From Candidatus Mediterraneibacter intestinavium (GTDB lineage: Bacteria; Bacillota; Clostridia; Lachnospirales; Lachnospiraceae): 64,000 bases of DNA. Under the pieces are notes generated by a model. It saw only the letters and a program-made list of their open reading frames with translations, did not search any database and was not told the origin of the DNA. Made by a program: the position numbers and the translations under genes. How positions within the stretch are numbered: position 1 is the first letter of the stretch; each line of letters opens with the position of its first letter. Shown in pieces: positions 19,387-29,911 of this stretch. Location: positions 1 through 64,000 of the forward strand of contig DWXK01000062.1 of the NCBI GenBank assembly GCA_019119205.1. Reading direction: 5' to 3'.

Positions 19387-22300
19387 CTATTCTTCCTCGT
19401 CACCCAGATACTCGTCAAAACTGATCTCTTCAGCCCCGAAATCACTGTCATCCGGCTCCTCCTCCGGTTCGATGTCTGTAAGTTCCTCGCCAACAAACTC
19501 CTGCTCGGTATATCCGTGATCTCCGAAGGACTCGTTTTCATCCCGGTATTTCCTGTCTCCCTCGATGATGTGGCGCAGATCTGTCTCACCGTAGTCCACG
19601 TTCTCCATGATCTCAACCTCTGTGTTGTCATCACGCAGCACGCGCACATCCAGTGCAAGAGACTGCAGCTCTTTTAAGAGCACCTTGAAGGATTCCGGGA
19701 CACCCGGCTCCGGTATATTTTCACCTTTGATGATCGCTTCATATGTCTTGACACGTCCCACTACATCGTCCGACTTCACAGTCAGGATCTCCTGCAGCGT
19801 GTATGATGCGCCGTATGCCTCCAGAGCCCATACCTCCATCTCTCCGAAACGCTGTCCGCCGAACTGGGCTTTTCCACCCAGCGGCTGCTGCGTTACCAGG
19901 GAGTACGGTCCGGTAGAACGTGCATGGATCTTGTCGTCTACCAGGTGATGCAGCTTCAGGTAATGCATGTGTCCGATGGTAACAGGACTGTCAAAATACT
20001 CTCCTGTCCTTCCATCGCGGAGACGCACCTTACCGTCTCTTGAGAGCGGCACTCCCTTCCAGAGTTTTCTGTGCTCCCTGTTATCTGACAGGTACTGGAG
20101 CACTTCCGGAAGAAGTTCCTCTCCGTGTTTCTTCTCAAACTCATCCCACTCGAGATTTACATAGTCATTCGCCAGGTCGAGGGTATCCATGATGTCAACC
20201 TCGTTCGCTCCGTCGAATACCGGCGTGGAGATATTGAATCCCAGCGCCTTTGCCGCAAGGCTCAAGTGGATCTCGAGCACCTGTCCGATGTTCATACGGG
20301 ACGGCACGCCCAGCGGGTTCAGCACGATATCCAGCGGACGTCCGTTCGGAAGGAACGGCATATCCTCTACCGGAAGCACGCGGGAAACGACACCCTTGTT
20401 ACCGTGACGTCCGGCCATCTTGTCACCTACGGAGATCTTTCTCTTCTGCGCGATGTAGATCCTTACCGACTCGTTCACGCCCGGAGAAAGTTCATCTCCG
20501 TTCTCTCTTGTGAACACTTTGGCGTCCACTATGATACCATATTCACCGTGGGGTACTTTCAGGGAGGTATCCCTTACCTCACGTGCCTTCTCACCGAAGA
20601 TGGCGCGCAGCAGGCGCTCCTCTGCTGTAAGTTCTGTCTCTCCCTTCGGAGTCACCTTTCCGACAAGGATATCACCTGCACGGACTTCCGCACCGATGCG
20701 GATGATGCCTCTCTCGTCAAGATCTTTCAGAGCGTCGTCACCGACACCCGGGATATCTCTTGTGATCTCCTCCGGTCCCAGTTTTGTATCTCTCGCCTCT
20801 GCCTCATATTCTTCGATATGGACAGAAGTGTACACGTCATCCTGTACCAGTCTCTCGCTCAACAGGACAGCGTCCTCGTAGTTGTAACCTTCCCATGTCA
20901 TGAATCCGATCAGCGGGTTCTTTCCGAGAGCCATCTCTCCGCCGGAGGTCGACGGACCGTCTGCGATGACCTGTCCTGCCTCGACTCTCTCTCCCTTGTC
21001 AACGATCGGTCTCTGATTGTAGCAGTTGCTCTGATTGCTTCGCTGGAACTTCGTCAGCTTATAGGACTGCTTTGTTCCGTCGTCGTGTTTGATCACGATC
21101 TCAGTGGATGTGGAACTCTCCACCACACCTGCCTGCTCCGCTACGACGCAGACTCCGGAGTCAACCGCAGCCTTCACTTCCATACCTGTTCCTACGACCG
21201 GCGCCTCAGTTGTGAGGAGCGGGACCGCCTGACGCTGCATGTTGGATCCCATCAGCGCACGGTTCGCATCGTCGTTCTGGAGGAACGGAATCAGAGCCGT
21301 AGCGACAGAGAATACCATCTTCGGAGAAACGTCCATGTAATCGAACTTGTTCCTCTCGTATTCCTGGGTCTCTTCGCGGTAACGACCGGATACATTTTTA
21401 TTGACAAAGTGGCCTTCTTTATCCAGAGGCGTGTTCGCCTGTGCCACATGGTAATTGTCTTCTTCATCCGCAGTCATGTATACAACTTCGTCTGTGACGC
21501 GCGGGTTCTGCGGATCTGTCTTATCTATCTTGCGGTACGGCGCCTCGATGAAGCCATACTCATTGATCCTTGCATAAGTTGCAAGGGAGTTGATAAGACC
21601 GATGTTCGGTCCCTCAGGCGTCTCGATCGGACACATTCTTCCGTAATGGGAATAGTGCACGTCCCGGACCTCGAATCCGGCACGGTCTCTGGAAAGACCT
21701 CCCGGTCCAAGGGCTGACAGACGTCTCTTGTGAGTCAGCTCACCAAGCGGGTTGTTCTGATCCATGAACTGGGACAGCTGGGAAGATCCGAAGAACTCCT
21801 TCACTGCTGCGGTCACCGGCTTGATGTTGATCAGGGACTGCGGAGAAATGCCGTCCTGATCCTGTGTCGTCATCCTCTCGCGGACAACTCTCTCCAGTCT
21901 GGAAAGACCGATCCTGTACTGGTTCTGGAGAAGTTCTCCCACCGCACGGATACGGCGGTTGCCCAGATGGTCGATATCGTCGTCATTTCCCATGCCGTAC
22001 TCAAGATGCATGTTGTAGTTGATGGAAGCAAGGATGTCTTCCTTCGTGATATGCTTCGGGATCAGATCGTGGATGTCACGCTTGATCATGCGCTTCATCT
22101 CATCGATGTCACCTGCCGCTTCCTCGATAATACCTGCGAGGACAGGATAATATACCTGTTCTTTCACTCCGACTTCCGCCGGGTCGATGTCAACGACTGC
22201 CTGAAGGTCTACCATCATGTTGGAAAGGACCTTGATGTTCCTGGACTCGTCCTCTCCCTCAACCCACAGATACGGCGCCGCAGAGTTCTGGATCGCATCC

Positions 22301-23256
22301 GCGATCTCGCGGGTGATCTTCGTTCCCTTTTCTGCAACGACTTCTCCTGTGATCGGGCTCACGACATCCTCTGCAAGGATCCGTCCTGTGACACGGTTCT
22401 TGAGCATCAGTTTCTTATTGAATTTATAGCGTCCGACTTTCGCAAGGTCATAACGTCTCGGATCAAAGAACATGCTTGTGATCAGACTTTCCGCACTGTC
22501 TACCGCAAGCGGCTCACCCGGACGTATCTTTTTATACAGTTCTAACAGACCCTCCTGATAGTTCTCAGCAGTGTCCTTCCCAAAACTTGCAAGGATCTTC
22601 GGCTCCTCACCGAAGAGTTCAACGATCTCAGCGTTTGTCCCAATACCAAGGGCACGGATCAGAACCGTGATCGGCACCTTCCTTGTCCTGTCAACGCGCA
22701 CGTAAAAAACGTCATTGGAGTCTGTCTCATACTCAAGCCACGCACCTCTGTTCGGGATGACTGTTGCTGAATAGAGTTTTTTACCAAGCTTGTCGTGGGC
22801 AATTCCGTAGTAAATTCCCGGAGAACGCACAAGCTGGCTGACAATAACACGTTCCGCGCCATTGATCACGAAAGTACCTGTCTTCGTCATCAGCGGGAGA
22901 TCTCCCATGAAGATCTCGTGTTCATTTATCTCATCATTTTCCTTATTGTAAAGCCTCACTCTGACTTTCAGGGGAGCCGCATAAGTTGCATCCCGCTCTT
23001 TACACTCGTCGATCGTGTACTTTACGTCGTCTTCGCAGAGCGTAAAATCAACGAATTCCAGACTGAGATGACCGCTGTAATCTGCGATCGGTGAAATATC
23101 ATCGAACACCTCTTTCAGACCTTCATCCAGAAACCACTGATAGGAATCTTTCTGAACTTCAATGAGGTTTGGCATCTCTAATACTTCTTTTTGCCTGGAA
23201 TAGCTCATGCGGAAGCTTTTTCCGGTTTTGATGGGACGGATTCTGTTTTTCTCCAT
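19387..23256 (-). CDS. rpoB: DNA-directed RNA polymerase subunit beta
   Basis: The second large subunit of RNA polymerase, 1289 residues from the chosen start [14 protein letters not shown]. The rifampicin region ([20 protein letters not shown], then [10 protein letters not shown]) has wild-type residues. The [13 protein letters not shown] segment and the C-terminal block ending near [13 protein letters not shown] are intact. An ATG 18 bases upstream is part of the sequence ATGAGGAG, which I read as the ribosome binding site rather than the start. The C terminus is acidic. It has its own promoter and a structured leader, separate from rplJ-rplL. Confidence 0.97.
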   Translation of the reverse strand: MEKNRIRPIKTGKSFRMSYSRQKEVLEMPNLIEVQKDSYQWFLDEGLKEVFDDISPIADYSGHLSLEFVDFTLCEDDVKYTIDECKERDATYAAPLKVRVRLYNKENDEINEHEIFMGDLPLMTKTGTFVINGAERVIVSQLVRSPGIYYGIAHDKLGKKLYSATVIPNRGAWLEYETDSNDVFYVRVDRTRKVPITVLIRALGIGTNAEIVELFGEEPKILASFGKDTAENYQEGLLELYKKIRPGEPLAVDSAESLITSMFFDPRRYDLAKVGRYKFNKKLMLKNRVTGRILAEDVVSPITGEVVAEKGTKITREIADAIQNSAAPYLWVEGEDESRNIKVLSNMMVDLQAVVDIDPAEVGVKEQVYYPVLAGIIEEAAGDIDEMKRMIKRDIHDLIPKHITKEDILASINYNMHLEYGMGNDDDIDHLGNRRIRAVGELLQNQYRIGLSRLERVVRERMTTQDQDGISPQSLINIKPVTAAVKEFFGSSQLSQFMDQNNPLGELTHKRRLSALGPGGLSRDRAGFEVRDVHYSHYGRMCPIETPEGPNIGLINSLATYARINEYGFIEAPYRKIDKTDPQNPRVTDEVVYMTADEEDNYHVAQANTPLDKEGHFVNKNVSGRYREETQEYERNKFDYMDVSPKMVFSVATALIPFLQNDDANRALMGSNMQRQAVPLLTTEAPVVGTGMEVKAAVDSGVCVVAEQAGVVESSTSTEIVIKHDDGTKQSYKLTKFQRSNQSNCYNQRPIVDKGERVEAGQVIADGPSTSGGEMALGKNPLIGFMTWEGYNYEDAVLLSERLVQDDVYTSVHIEEYEAEARDTKLGPEEITRDIPGVGDDALKDLDERGIIRIGAEVRAGDILVGKVTPKGETELTAEERLLRAIFGEKAREVRDTSLKVPHGEYGIIVDAKVFTRENGDELSPGVNESVRIYIAQKRKISVGDKMAGRHGNKGVVSRVLPVEDMPFLPNGRPLDIVLNPLGVPSRMNIGQVLEIHLSLAAKALGFNISTPVFDGANEVDIMDTLDLANDYVNLEWDEFEKKHGEELLPEVLQYLSDNREHRKLWKGVPLSRDGKVRLRDGRTGEYFDSPVTIGHMHYLKLHHLVDDKIHARSTGPYSLVTQQPLGGKAQFGGQRFGEMEVWALEAYGASYTLQEILTVKSDDVVGRVKTYEAIIKGENIPEPGVPESFKVLLKELQSLALDVRVLRDDNTEVEIMENVDYGETDLRHIIEGDRKYRDENESFGDHGYTEQEFVGEELTDIEPEEEPDDSDFGAEEISFDEYLGDEEE

Positions 23257-23394
23257 TGACGTTTCACTCCTCATATATTTTTTTCACCAGCCCGCCATAC
23301 GGCTGGTATGCCTGAACTTCTGCTTATGACTGAAAGCTCTGTACGGTGTTCTCCACCGTCGTATGGCATAGCTTTCCATAATAGAGCATCTTAT
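23257..23394 (-). promoter_or_regulatory. structured 5' leader of rpoB
   Basis: The transcribed leader folds into a first stem GAAAGCT/AGCTTTC (23370-23376 and 23332-23338), enclosing ACGGTG/CACCGT (23354-23359 and 23343-23348). A second hairpin CCAGCC/GGCTGG (23287-23306) has the loop GTATGGC (23294-23300). This loop is an exact complement of GCCATAC (23361-23367) in the first structure, and it can also pair with a nearby GCATAC. Such mutually exclusive pairings suggest a regulatory fold, but no known class is recognised. Confidence 0.5.
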
Positions 23395-23424
23395 ACTATA
23401 GCATAATGTCCTTTTTCTTGTCAA
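23395..23424 (-). promoter_or_regulatory. sigma-A type promoter of rpoBC
   Basis: TTGACA (23419-23424, minus strand), an 18-base spacer and TATAGT (23395-23400) precede rpoB by about 140 bases. The remaining sequence 23425-23631 between this and the rplL terminator is AT-rich and I see nothing else in it. Confidence 0.8.
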
Positions 23425-23631
23425 CAAGATTTCCATGATTTTTCTTGACTTTTTGCACTATATGTGATATGATTCTATCTCTATATGGTGTATCAATTCT
23501 ATATACACTTCTTATCCGGATCGATCGTCGGATCTTCCCGAACTTTTTAACAAATGCAGAAACGATTTTGCGCATATGAAGAAACTTCCCGATATATTCA
23601 GCAGATTTTCATCGCAAGTGCCTTCATATGA

Positions 23632-23669
23632 GTAAAAAGACCGCAGAAGCGGTTTTATCTTCTGCGGTC
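23632..23669 (-). terminator. intrinsic terminator of rplJ-rplL
   Basis: The stem GACCGCAGAAG (23639-23649) pairs with CTTCTGCGGTC (23659-23669). On the minus strand it is followed by TTTTTACT. It lies about 20 bases after the rplL stop and separates rplJL from rpoBC. Confidence 0.9.
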
Positions 23670-23690
23670 GCTGCATCATTGTGTAGATGA

Positions 23691-24068
23691 TTATTTCAGG
23701 TTAACCTCTGCACCCTGCTCTTCAAGTTTTGTCTTGATCTCCTCAGCCTCTGCCTTGGAAACAGCCTCTTTCACTACCTTCGGAGCGTTGTCAACAAGCT
23801 CTTTTGCTTCTTTCAGTCCAAGACCTGTGATCTCACGAACAGCCTTGATAACTTTAACTTTAGAAGCTCCTGCAGAAACGAGTTCTACATCGAACTCATC
23901 CTTCTCATCTGCTGCTGCAGCTCCGTCTCCACCTGCTGCTGCAACTACAACGCCTGCTGCTGCAGATACGCCGAACTCTTCTTCGCAAGCTTTTACAAGC
24001 TCGTTTAACTCTAATACTGATAACTCTTTGATCGCATCGATCATTTCAGCTGTTGTCAATTTAGCCAT
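23691..24068 (-). CDS. rplL: 50S ribosomal protein L7/L12
   Basis: The stalk protein that recruits translation factors, 125 residues. It has the dimerising N-terminal domain ([20 protein letters not shown]), an Ala/Gly-rich hinge (about residues 35-55) and the factor-binding C-terminal domain ([18 protein letters not shown]). It lies 89 bases after rplJ with a strong ribosome binding site and ends before a terminator. Confidence 0.97.
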   Translation of the reverse strand: MAKLTTAEMIDAIKELSVLELNELVKACEEEFGVSAAAGVVVAAAGGDGAAAADEKDEFDVELVSAGASKVKVIKAVREITGLGLKEAKELVDNAPKVVKEAVSKAEAEEIKTKLEEQGAEVNLK

Positions 24069-24157
24069 TTTTGATATCCTCCATTTTCTTATTTTGATTT
24101 TTTCATGTGATCTTCATTTACAAACTGTAAATCCCACCCAGCAGAAAAACGTTCTCC

Positions 24158-24730
24158 TTACTCTGCTGCCGGTGCCTCTGCTGTCTCAGCAGGTGCTTCT
24201 GCAGTTTCCTCTGCTGCTTCAGCCGGTGCAGCCTCACCGTCTTTCTCTGCGATCTGCTTAATAACACGCGCAAAGTTTGCGATCGGTGACTGCATGCTTC
24301 CAAGAAGTCTTGAAAGAAGTACCTCTCTTGACGGGATCTTGGAAAGTTCTGTCAGGCCTGCAATGTCGTAAACAGTTCCCTCTACGACTCCGCCTTTGAG
24401 TTCAAGTGCCGGAGCATCTTTTGCGAAATTGCAGATGATCCTTGCCGGTGCTGTCGCATCATCTTTTGAAATCGCGATAGCGCTCGGTCCTTCCAGACAG
24501 TCCTCAAGTCCTGCGAACTCTGTCCCTTCGAAAGCCCTCTTCATCATCGTGTTCTTGTATACCTTGTAAACAACACCTGCTTCTCTGAGCTGCTTACGAA
24601 GCTCTGTATCCTGAGCAACTGTCAGTCCGCGGTAGTCAACAAGAACAACTGACTGAGCATCTTTGATCTCTTCTGCGATCGCCTCAACGATCGGCTGTTT
24701 CAATTCAACTTTTGCCACTTTCGGGTACAC
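24158..24730 (-). CDS. rplJ: 50S ribosomal protein L10
   Basis: The base of the L7/L12 stalk, 190 residues. The core (VLVDYRGLTVAQDTELRKQL, NTMMKRAFE, GPSAIAIS) is standard. The C-terminal about 25 residues are an Ala/Glu/Pro-rich tail beyond the usual about 165 residues, common in Lachnospiraceae. It is first in the rplJ-rplL transcript and is preceded by an attenuating leader. Confidence 0.97.
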   Translation of the reverse strand: MYPKVAKVELKQPIVEAIAEEIKDAQSVVLVDYRGLTVAQDTELRKQLREAGVVYKVYKNTMMKRAFEGTEFAGLEDCLEGPSAIAISKDDATAPARIICNFAKDAPALELKGGVVEGTVYDIAGLTELSKIPSREVLLSRLLGSMQSPIANFARVIKQIAEKDGEAAPAEAAEETAEAPAETAEAPAAE

Positions 24731-24915
24731 CTCCTTATTTTATTCTGCGTGTACTGCCAAAGTATCCGTTTCGCAGAAGCTGTCTCTGCAAAAAAGAACC
24801 TCTGCATCCAAAGACACAGAGGTTCGTAAATTCATACTTGCGTAATAAATCTCACTTTCCTCGGTAGGCGTTTTTATCCTTACGCTTTACAGCACCTACT
24901 GTCTTCGGCAGTTGC
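24731..24915 (-). promoter_or_regulatory. L10 leader with attenuator
   Basis: This leader of about 185 bases lies in front of rplJ. Near its end is a perfect hairpin, GAACCTCTG (minus strand, 24817-24825) with CAGAGGTTC (24796-24804), followed by TTTTTT (24790-24795). That is an intrinsic terminator inside the leader. Known of the family: L10(L12) binds its own leader and represses the operon. Here repression would work by premature termination (inference). Further pairing around GTAGGTGCTG/CAGCAACTGC-type segments is visible upstream. Confidence 0.82.
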
Positions 24916-24921
24916 TGTATT

Positions 24922-24950
24922 ACATTACCACGCCTTTTCTGTTTTGTCAA
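24922..24950 (-). promoter_or_regulatory. sigma-A type promoter of rplJ-rplL
   Basis: TTGACA (24945-24950, minus strand), exactly 17 bases, then TAATGT (24922-24927). It lies between the end of the broken jetD and the L10 leader, so rplJL does not depend on the upstream rplKA transcript. Confidence 0.85.
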
Positions 24951-25038
24951 GCATTTTCCGGATTTTTCTTCATTTTTCGCAGCAGTTCATCCATCAGAGA
25001 CCGAACAGACTAAACTGTTACATTTTTCTCCATCTGCT

Positions 25039-25943
25039 TTACACGCTCTGAGGCAGAAGGCTCTCCTGCTCGATTTCCAGCCCTTTTTCCAGGATACAGC
25101 TTTTCAGTCCGTTCAGTGAGCCCGCCTCCATCCTTTCAAGTCTCTCCCTTTTCTCCTTTGCAAGAGGAATCCCCGCACCCGCAGCGATTGCATTTTCATA
25201 GGCATCCCTGTCCATCCGGTATGGTTTCAGCTCCGGAAACAGCTTTCTCTGATTATAAAAAAATATCCTGATCCCGCCCAGATCCATGTCTCCCCAGTGC
25301 AGATATTCTGTCCCTCCGTCTGCCGCCTTCCTCAACCCTCCAAGAAATCTCAGTTCTTTGGGTGAAAAAAAAACATGGCAGTACACATAAAGCGTATCCT
25401 CTCTGTAGGGCACAGACTCATAGTTCGCTTTATTTTCTATGAGCATGATCCGGCGGATACCCGGAAGAGAAACCGGCCCGGCGTGCTCCAGCGTCTGCGC
25501 GTTGAGTACGGTTCCGAAAACATTCAGAGAAGTATCTATCTCTCCCCCTTCACCAATCCGATAGACAAGGGGACCTTTCCATTCCAGTGTCTGCGAATAC
25601 GTCCGTATTCCATGGATTCTGAGGATGTCATCGTCTGTCATCCCTTCCTCACTGAGAGGGGAATGATTCCTCAAAACCGTTATGACTCTCCGCTGATATT
25701 TTTTCTCAAACAGCTTGGAATCCCCAAGCACTTTATATCTGCTCCCATATCCTTCCACTCCACCTGTACCAGCCCCGCTTTTTCCAGTTCCTTCGCCTCT
25801 TCAACCAGCACTCTCCTGCCGCCGACCGCCCGGATCATCCTGCCATCCGCCGCAGGATGGCGCATCCCCTTAAGCCGTCCTGAACGATAAGCTTCTCCGT
25901 CAGCGCTCCTGATCAGATATTCCGTCAGCTTCACGTTCCTCAC
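25039..25943 (-). pseudogene. jetD: Wadjet subunit JetD (Toprim nuclease), frameshifted and internally shortened
   Basis: JetD is the nuclease of the Wadjet plasmid-defence complex. Two frames are needed. The N-terminal part (25943 down to about 25750) reads LTEYLIRSADGEAYR to LEKAGLVQVEWKDMG, resembling the start of JetD. The second frame (25758-25039) reads SRYKVLGDSKLFEKK and carries the Toprim-type segments LIENKANYES and HWGDMDLGGIRIF with the acidic catalytic residues. Together they give about 300 residues, whereas JetD is usually near 380-400. About 100 residues between WKD and GDSK seem missing, and the frame changes at the same place. The start is a GTG overlapping jetC by 44 bases. 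It is probably inactive, or only the C-terminal fragment is made. Confidence 0.75.
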
Positions 25944-28900
25944 CGCCTTCGATCATTTCAAGATAATGTCCTTTGTCTATATGCATCATGCTGACCTGAT
26001 TCTTAAACCGCCGGAACCCGTACACACTGTCCACGTTCCGGATCAGGGACTGCAGACGCTCGTCCGGCACACAGACGATGAGCTGAAGTTCCAGTTCCCT
26101 GGCATACCTCAGGCACACCTCGCTCCTCTCCTTATCCATCTTGGAGAACGCTTCGTCCAGAAGCACAAGGCGGATCTTGGAATCCCGGTTGCTCTGCTGC
26201 ATGTACAACATGGCAAAGCCTGCGAGCAGGGCCACATATTTCGGATTCTGGCCCTCTCCGCCGGAATCCACCCCGGCCATATCGTCCACGTAGTTCTTTT
26301 TTTCCACGCCATTCTCGTCGATCACCTGCTCATACATGCTGAAATTCAGATAATTTCGGTAATCCGCGAAACGCTCCATCTCCTGACGGTGCTTCTCCCG
26401 GTTCTGGCTGTCCTCTTCCTTCAGGGGCATGAACTTCTCCGTGAGAAGCAGGATCTTCTGCTCGTATTTCTGAAAGAAATCATCCTCCATCAGGCTCATC
26501 TGCCCGTCTATCCCTCCGGTATCGATCACTTTACTGTCCAGTTCCTGAGCCATCAGCATATCGTAAAACTGTCCGTTCTCATTCTTTGCCGGCAGGATAT
26601 CGATCTGATAGATACTGTCGGAGAACCGTATCCTGGAGAGCATCCGGTTGATCTCTCTCCTGTGCCGGTAAGCAGCTTTGATCTCTCCATGCAGTGTGGC
26701 GATCACATTGTCCCGCAGAGAATGATAGACCAGTTCATACTGTTTCCGGAACTCCTCTTTATACTTCGGTTCGAAATCCCTGCGGCATCTCTCCAGCACC
26801 TGATCATAGACATCGTTCGTGTGTTCCACTCCGGTAAATCCATACGCCGGGTATTCCATATTGAACCGGTTCCTCGCAATGGTGCGCGCATCAGAAAATT
26901 CCTCTTCCCTTGCACTCAACTCTTCGAACCGCGCCCGCAGCATCTGGCGGTAGGAAGCTTCTGTCCGTTTCGAAATCTCCGCATTTACCTCTTCCGTAAG
27001 TTCAGGATTCTCTGTGAATCCCATCGTCAGCTCATCCAGCCTGACCGTCAGATCCCGTATCTCCCGTTCTGCCGTCTGCACCACTCCGCCGAGACGGATC
27101 TGCTCTTTCTGGATTTCCCGGGACACCTCTTCCTTCTCCGACACGGATGCCTCCAGCTTCTCCTGCTCCGCTTTCAGTTCCGCCGTTCTGGTACCGTCTT
27201 CCAGTTCCTTTAACTCTTTCTGAAGCTGCTCCTGCTTTTTATAATATTCCTCCAGCTCCTCCGACGCAGAGGCAAGGCGCAGGATCTGCCCCGTCTCCTG
27301 GCTCAGACTCTCATATTTCTGCGCTTCTTTCAGAGAAGCCTCTGTCTGGCGCTCCCTGATCAGGTTCTCCTGGAGTCCTGTGATCTCCTCCGCCAGTTCC
27401 GTCAGGCGGGCTTTCGAGATCCTGGTCCCGATGCACGCTCCTTTCGTATAATCCCTGCTGCGCAGATGACGGAAAATATAATTGCTGTAGGAATAGCAGT
27501 CCGGAGTCACGCCGTCGCGTACGCTGTCCAGTTCCTCCACGGTCTCGCACTTGCGGATCCTTCCCAGATATCGCTTCAGACACCAGTCCACATAGCCCAG
27601 ATCTGTGTGTACCGCTTCATAAAGGGAGTGTTCCTCCGCCTGAGGAGACTCCCGTTTCAGGGCAGCGCTGTTGATAAGATCCACTTCCTCAAATTTCTTC
27701 ATCTTCCGGAATATCTTCGCCGCGTCCAGAGCATATGCCGGCTCCGTGATCATGCTTTTCTTCAGCCGCCCAAGGCGCCCTTCCACCGCGTTTTTCCACT
27801 TCTCATCCGTAATGTCAAAAAGATCTGCAAGGATATGTACATGGATCGTCCTGCCGTAGCGGTCGCTCAATGCGCTCTGAAGCTGTGCTCTGGCCTCCTT
27901 AAGTTCTTTCGGATAGGGTTTCCTGTCATTGTTCATATCCTCCAGAGCTTCTTCTTTCTCCCGAAGCTCCTTCGTCAGCTCACGGATCGACACCGCCTTT
28001 TCCGACAGTTCCTCGGAGATGTTGTCCATGGCCGCCTTCAAATGGGTACGCAGCTCCCCACAGTTCTCCTCTGTCACATCGCCCCGGGCAAAATCATCAA
28101 TGAGCTGCAGAGCACGGTTGCTCACATAATCCGTCGCCGTCTCATCCGTTTCCCAGCTTTTCAGGCCATTCACGATCCTGCGCCAGTCCGCGGAGCTGTC
28201 CGCCAGGAGCCGGATCGTATGTTCCATCTCCTGAAGTTCCTGCTGTTTCTGCCCGTAGTCGCTCTTCTTAAGCTCCGCCCGGACGTCCACCAGCCGGTTT
28301 CTCAGGGCAGTAAGTTCCTCCTGGATCCCATTCTGCCGCCGCACCGCCCGGTCCGCCGCCTCATTCGCCCTCTCCAGGTCCTCCTGGCGGGAGGCAAGCT
28401 TCGCCCGGCAGCCTTCGATATCCACATATTTCTGAAGCGTCTCAATATACAGCTTGTCCGCCCTGACGCCGGTCAGTCCCTGATCCGCAGCATGGATCTC
28501 GTCCAGCATTCCGATCCGCTTTTCCAGATCCTCCACCCGCTCCCGGATCTCCCGGTAGGCGCCAAGCTGCTCACTGATCACCGCCACCGTATTTTCCCGG
28601 CTCTTCGGGAACATATAGTCCCGGATAAACTGACCCGTTCCGCTGGTCATCCGCAGGGCGATGGCGCTCTTCTCCATGGTGATCATGCGCCCTGCTTCCA
28701 CATAGCCGAAGATCACTTCATAGAGCGTGTTCAGGTACGCCTCCTTAGAAGGATAGACCCGGTTCACATCGCCGTGTCCCCGGTTATCCACACTGTTCGC
28801 CCGTTCCTTCGCCAGCTTCCGGATCTGATCGATGGTATAGGGCACACCGTCCTTCAGGTATCCGTCCTCCGGCATCCGCCCGGAATGGCTGAAGAAATTG

Positions 28901-29286
28901 TACCGCCTCAGATCCGTATCATTCTTCCCCACCTCAAACGCCGCGCCGATACAGGTCGTGATATGGGTGCCTGTATCCTCGATCTCCATCACGATCTGAG
29001 AGCAGAAATCCATTCCCTCCCGGTTTACAGTCCCATCTTTCTGCGCGCCGCGGAGATAGCTAAGTACGCTCCGCTTGTTCTTTGAATCGTCCGCCGCCTT
29101 ATTGAGGAAATTAGCGGACACACTTCCGTATAGGACGACCTGGATTGCGTCCATGACCGTGGATTTTCCCGAGCCGCTCTTTCCACTGAACAGGTTTACA
29201 TATTCATGAAGGACGAGTATCTTATGACTGATCCCGCCCCAGTTATTGATCAGGATCCGCGTAAAAAGCTTTTTCGGCTGTTTCAT
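25900..29286 (-). CDS. jetC: Wadjet subunit JetC (SMC-like ATPase)
   Basis: A 1128-residue SMC/MukB-like ATPase, the motor of the Wadjet complex that extrudes and senses circular plasmid DNA. Walker A NLFSGKSGSGKSTVMDA lies at about residues 32-48. Long coiled coils fill most of the middle (about 250-480 and 640-760) around a hinge-like globular part near 500-620. The ABC signature region (VDSGGEGQNPKYVALL) and Walker B (IRLVLLDEAFSKMD) lie near residues 1010-1060. The start has GAGGAGGAAG before it and overlaps jetB by 44 bases. It is intact throughout. Confidence 0.88.
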   Translation of the reverse strand: MKQPKKLFTRILINNWGGISHKILVLHEYVNLFSGKSGSGKSTVMDAIQVVLYGSVSANFLNKAADDSKNKRSVLSYLRGAQKDGTVNREGMDFCSQIVMEIEDTGTHITTCIGAAFEVGKNDTDLRRYNFFSHSGRMPEDGYLKDGVPYTIDQIRKLAKERANSVDNRGHGDVNRVYPSKEAYLNTLYEVIFGYVEAGRMITMEKSAIALRMTSGTGQFIRDYMFPKSRENTVAVISEQLGAYREIRERVEDLEKRIGMLDEIHAADQGLTGVRADKLYIETLQKYVDIEGCRAKLASRQEDLERANEAADRAVRRQNGIQEELTALRNRLVDVRAELKKSDYGQKQQELQEMEHTIRLLADSSADWRRIVNGLKSWETDETATDYVSNRALQLIDDFARGDVTEENCGELRTHLKAAMDNISEELSEKAVSIRELTKELREKEEALEDMNNDRKPYPKELKEARAQLQSALSDRYGRTIHVHILADLFDITDEKWKNAVEGRLGRLKKSMITEPAYALDAAKIFRKMKKFEEVDLINSAALKRESPQAEEHSLYEAVHTDLGYVDWCLKRYLGRIRKCETVEELDSVRDGVTPDCYSYSNYIFRHLRSRDYTKGACIGTRISKARLTELAEEITGLQENLIRERQTEASLKEAQKYESLSQETGQILRLASASEELEEYYKKQEQLQKELKELEDGTRTAELKAEQEKLEASVSEKEEVSREIQKEQIRLGGVVQTAEREIRDLTVRLDELTMGFTENPELTEEVNAEISKRTEASYRQMLRARFEELSAREEEFSDARTIARNRFNMEYPAYGFTGVEHTNDVYDQVLERCRRDFEPKYKEEFRKQYELVYHSLRDNVIATLHGEIKAAYRHRREINRMLSRIRFSDSIYQIDILPAKNENGQFYDMLMAQELDSKVIDTGGIDGQMSLMEDDFFQKYEQKILLLTEKFMPLKEEDSQNREKHRQEMERFADYRNYLNFSMYEQVIDENGVEKKNYVDDMAGVDSGGEGQNPKYVALLAGFAMLYMQQSNRDSKIRLVLLDEAFSKMDKERSEVCLRYARELELQLIVCVPDERLQSLIRNVDSVYGFRRFKNQVSMMHIDKGHYLEMIEGGEEREADGISDQER

Positions 29287-29881
29287 ACTCTTCCTCCTCT
29301 CCCCGGTACTCTTCGATCAGTGCATTGATATCCGCCGCCGTCACATAAAGATTTACCGTGCTGTAAATATAGATCGGCGTATCGTCTTCCACGTCTCTCA
29401 CCGCACCCGGGACGTCAATGACCTGGTGCGTGCGCATCAGGTACAGAGCCTCCCTCCACTGCGCCTGGGTCAGCTTCTCTGTGATCAAATTTGTGTTTCT
29501 CCCGTATTCACGGATCTCTTTCAGGGTGGTCAAGGGCGCGTTCAGCCCCTCTCCCATGATCCGGTCCCGGTAGATCAGCTTCACGAGGAGGAGGATCACC
29601 GTGCTCGTCAGGCTGAGTTTCTCCTGTGGCACATGCTCTCCGACAAGACGGAAGACGTGTTCCTGGGCATCATGGACCAGCTCGCACCCAAGCACCTCCA
29701 CATAATCAGCAATAAAATTCCGGTGTCTCGCGCAGAGTTCATACTGCGGGTTATCCCTCGGCGTCAGAGTCGCCGGATCGTATTTCACCTGAAGGATACA
29801 GGTCTGTCGGAACAGGGCCTGTATTACTCTCTGTACCTGCTCCGCCTCTGTCACCGCCAGTTCTTCCAGATATTTAAACAT
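29243..29881 (-). CDS. jetB: Wadjet subunit JetB (DUF4194-type, MukE-like)
   Basis: A 212-residue helical/winged-helix protein resembling the MukE-like subunit that joins the kleisin to the ATPase. It begins MFKYLEELAVTEAEQVQRVI and contains a segment of conserved hydrophobic helices (LTSTVILLLVKLIYRDRI). The C terminus is acidic. It lies between jetA and jetC with short spacing on one side and overlap on the other, so co-translation is likely. The assignment depends largely on its place and size. Confidence 0.82.
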   Translation of the reverse strand: MFKYLEELAVTEAEQVQRVIQALFRQTCILQVKYDPATLTPRDNPQYELCARHRNFIADYVEVLGCELVHDAQEHVFRLVGEHVPQEKLSLTSTVILLLVKLIYRDRIMGEGLNAPLTTLKEIREYGRNTNLITEKLTQAQWREALYLMRTHQVIDVPGAVRDVEDDTPIYIYSTVNLYVTAADINALIEEYRGEEEEYETAEKAFYADPDQ

Positions 29882-29911
29882 AAGGCTTTTCCTTTCCCGT
29901 TCGATGTATTC

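Noticed and set aside
20125-21717. 530-codon open frame on the plus strand
   Set aside because: It lies wholly antisense to rpoB. Its protein is Arg/His/Leu-rich with no domain, as expected from the complement of a highly biased coding gene.
25680-25760. Programmed ribosomal frameshift in jetD
   Set aside because: No slippery heptamer with a downstream structure is seen, and a stretch of about 100 codons is missing at the same place, which points to damage rather than recoding.
27466-29085. 539-codon open frame on the plus strand
   Set aside because: Antisense shadow of jetC; no ribosome binding site and no recognisable protein features.
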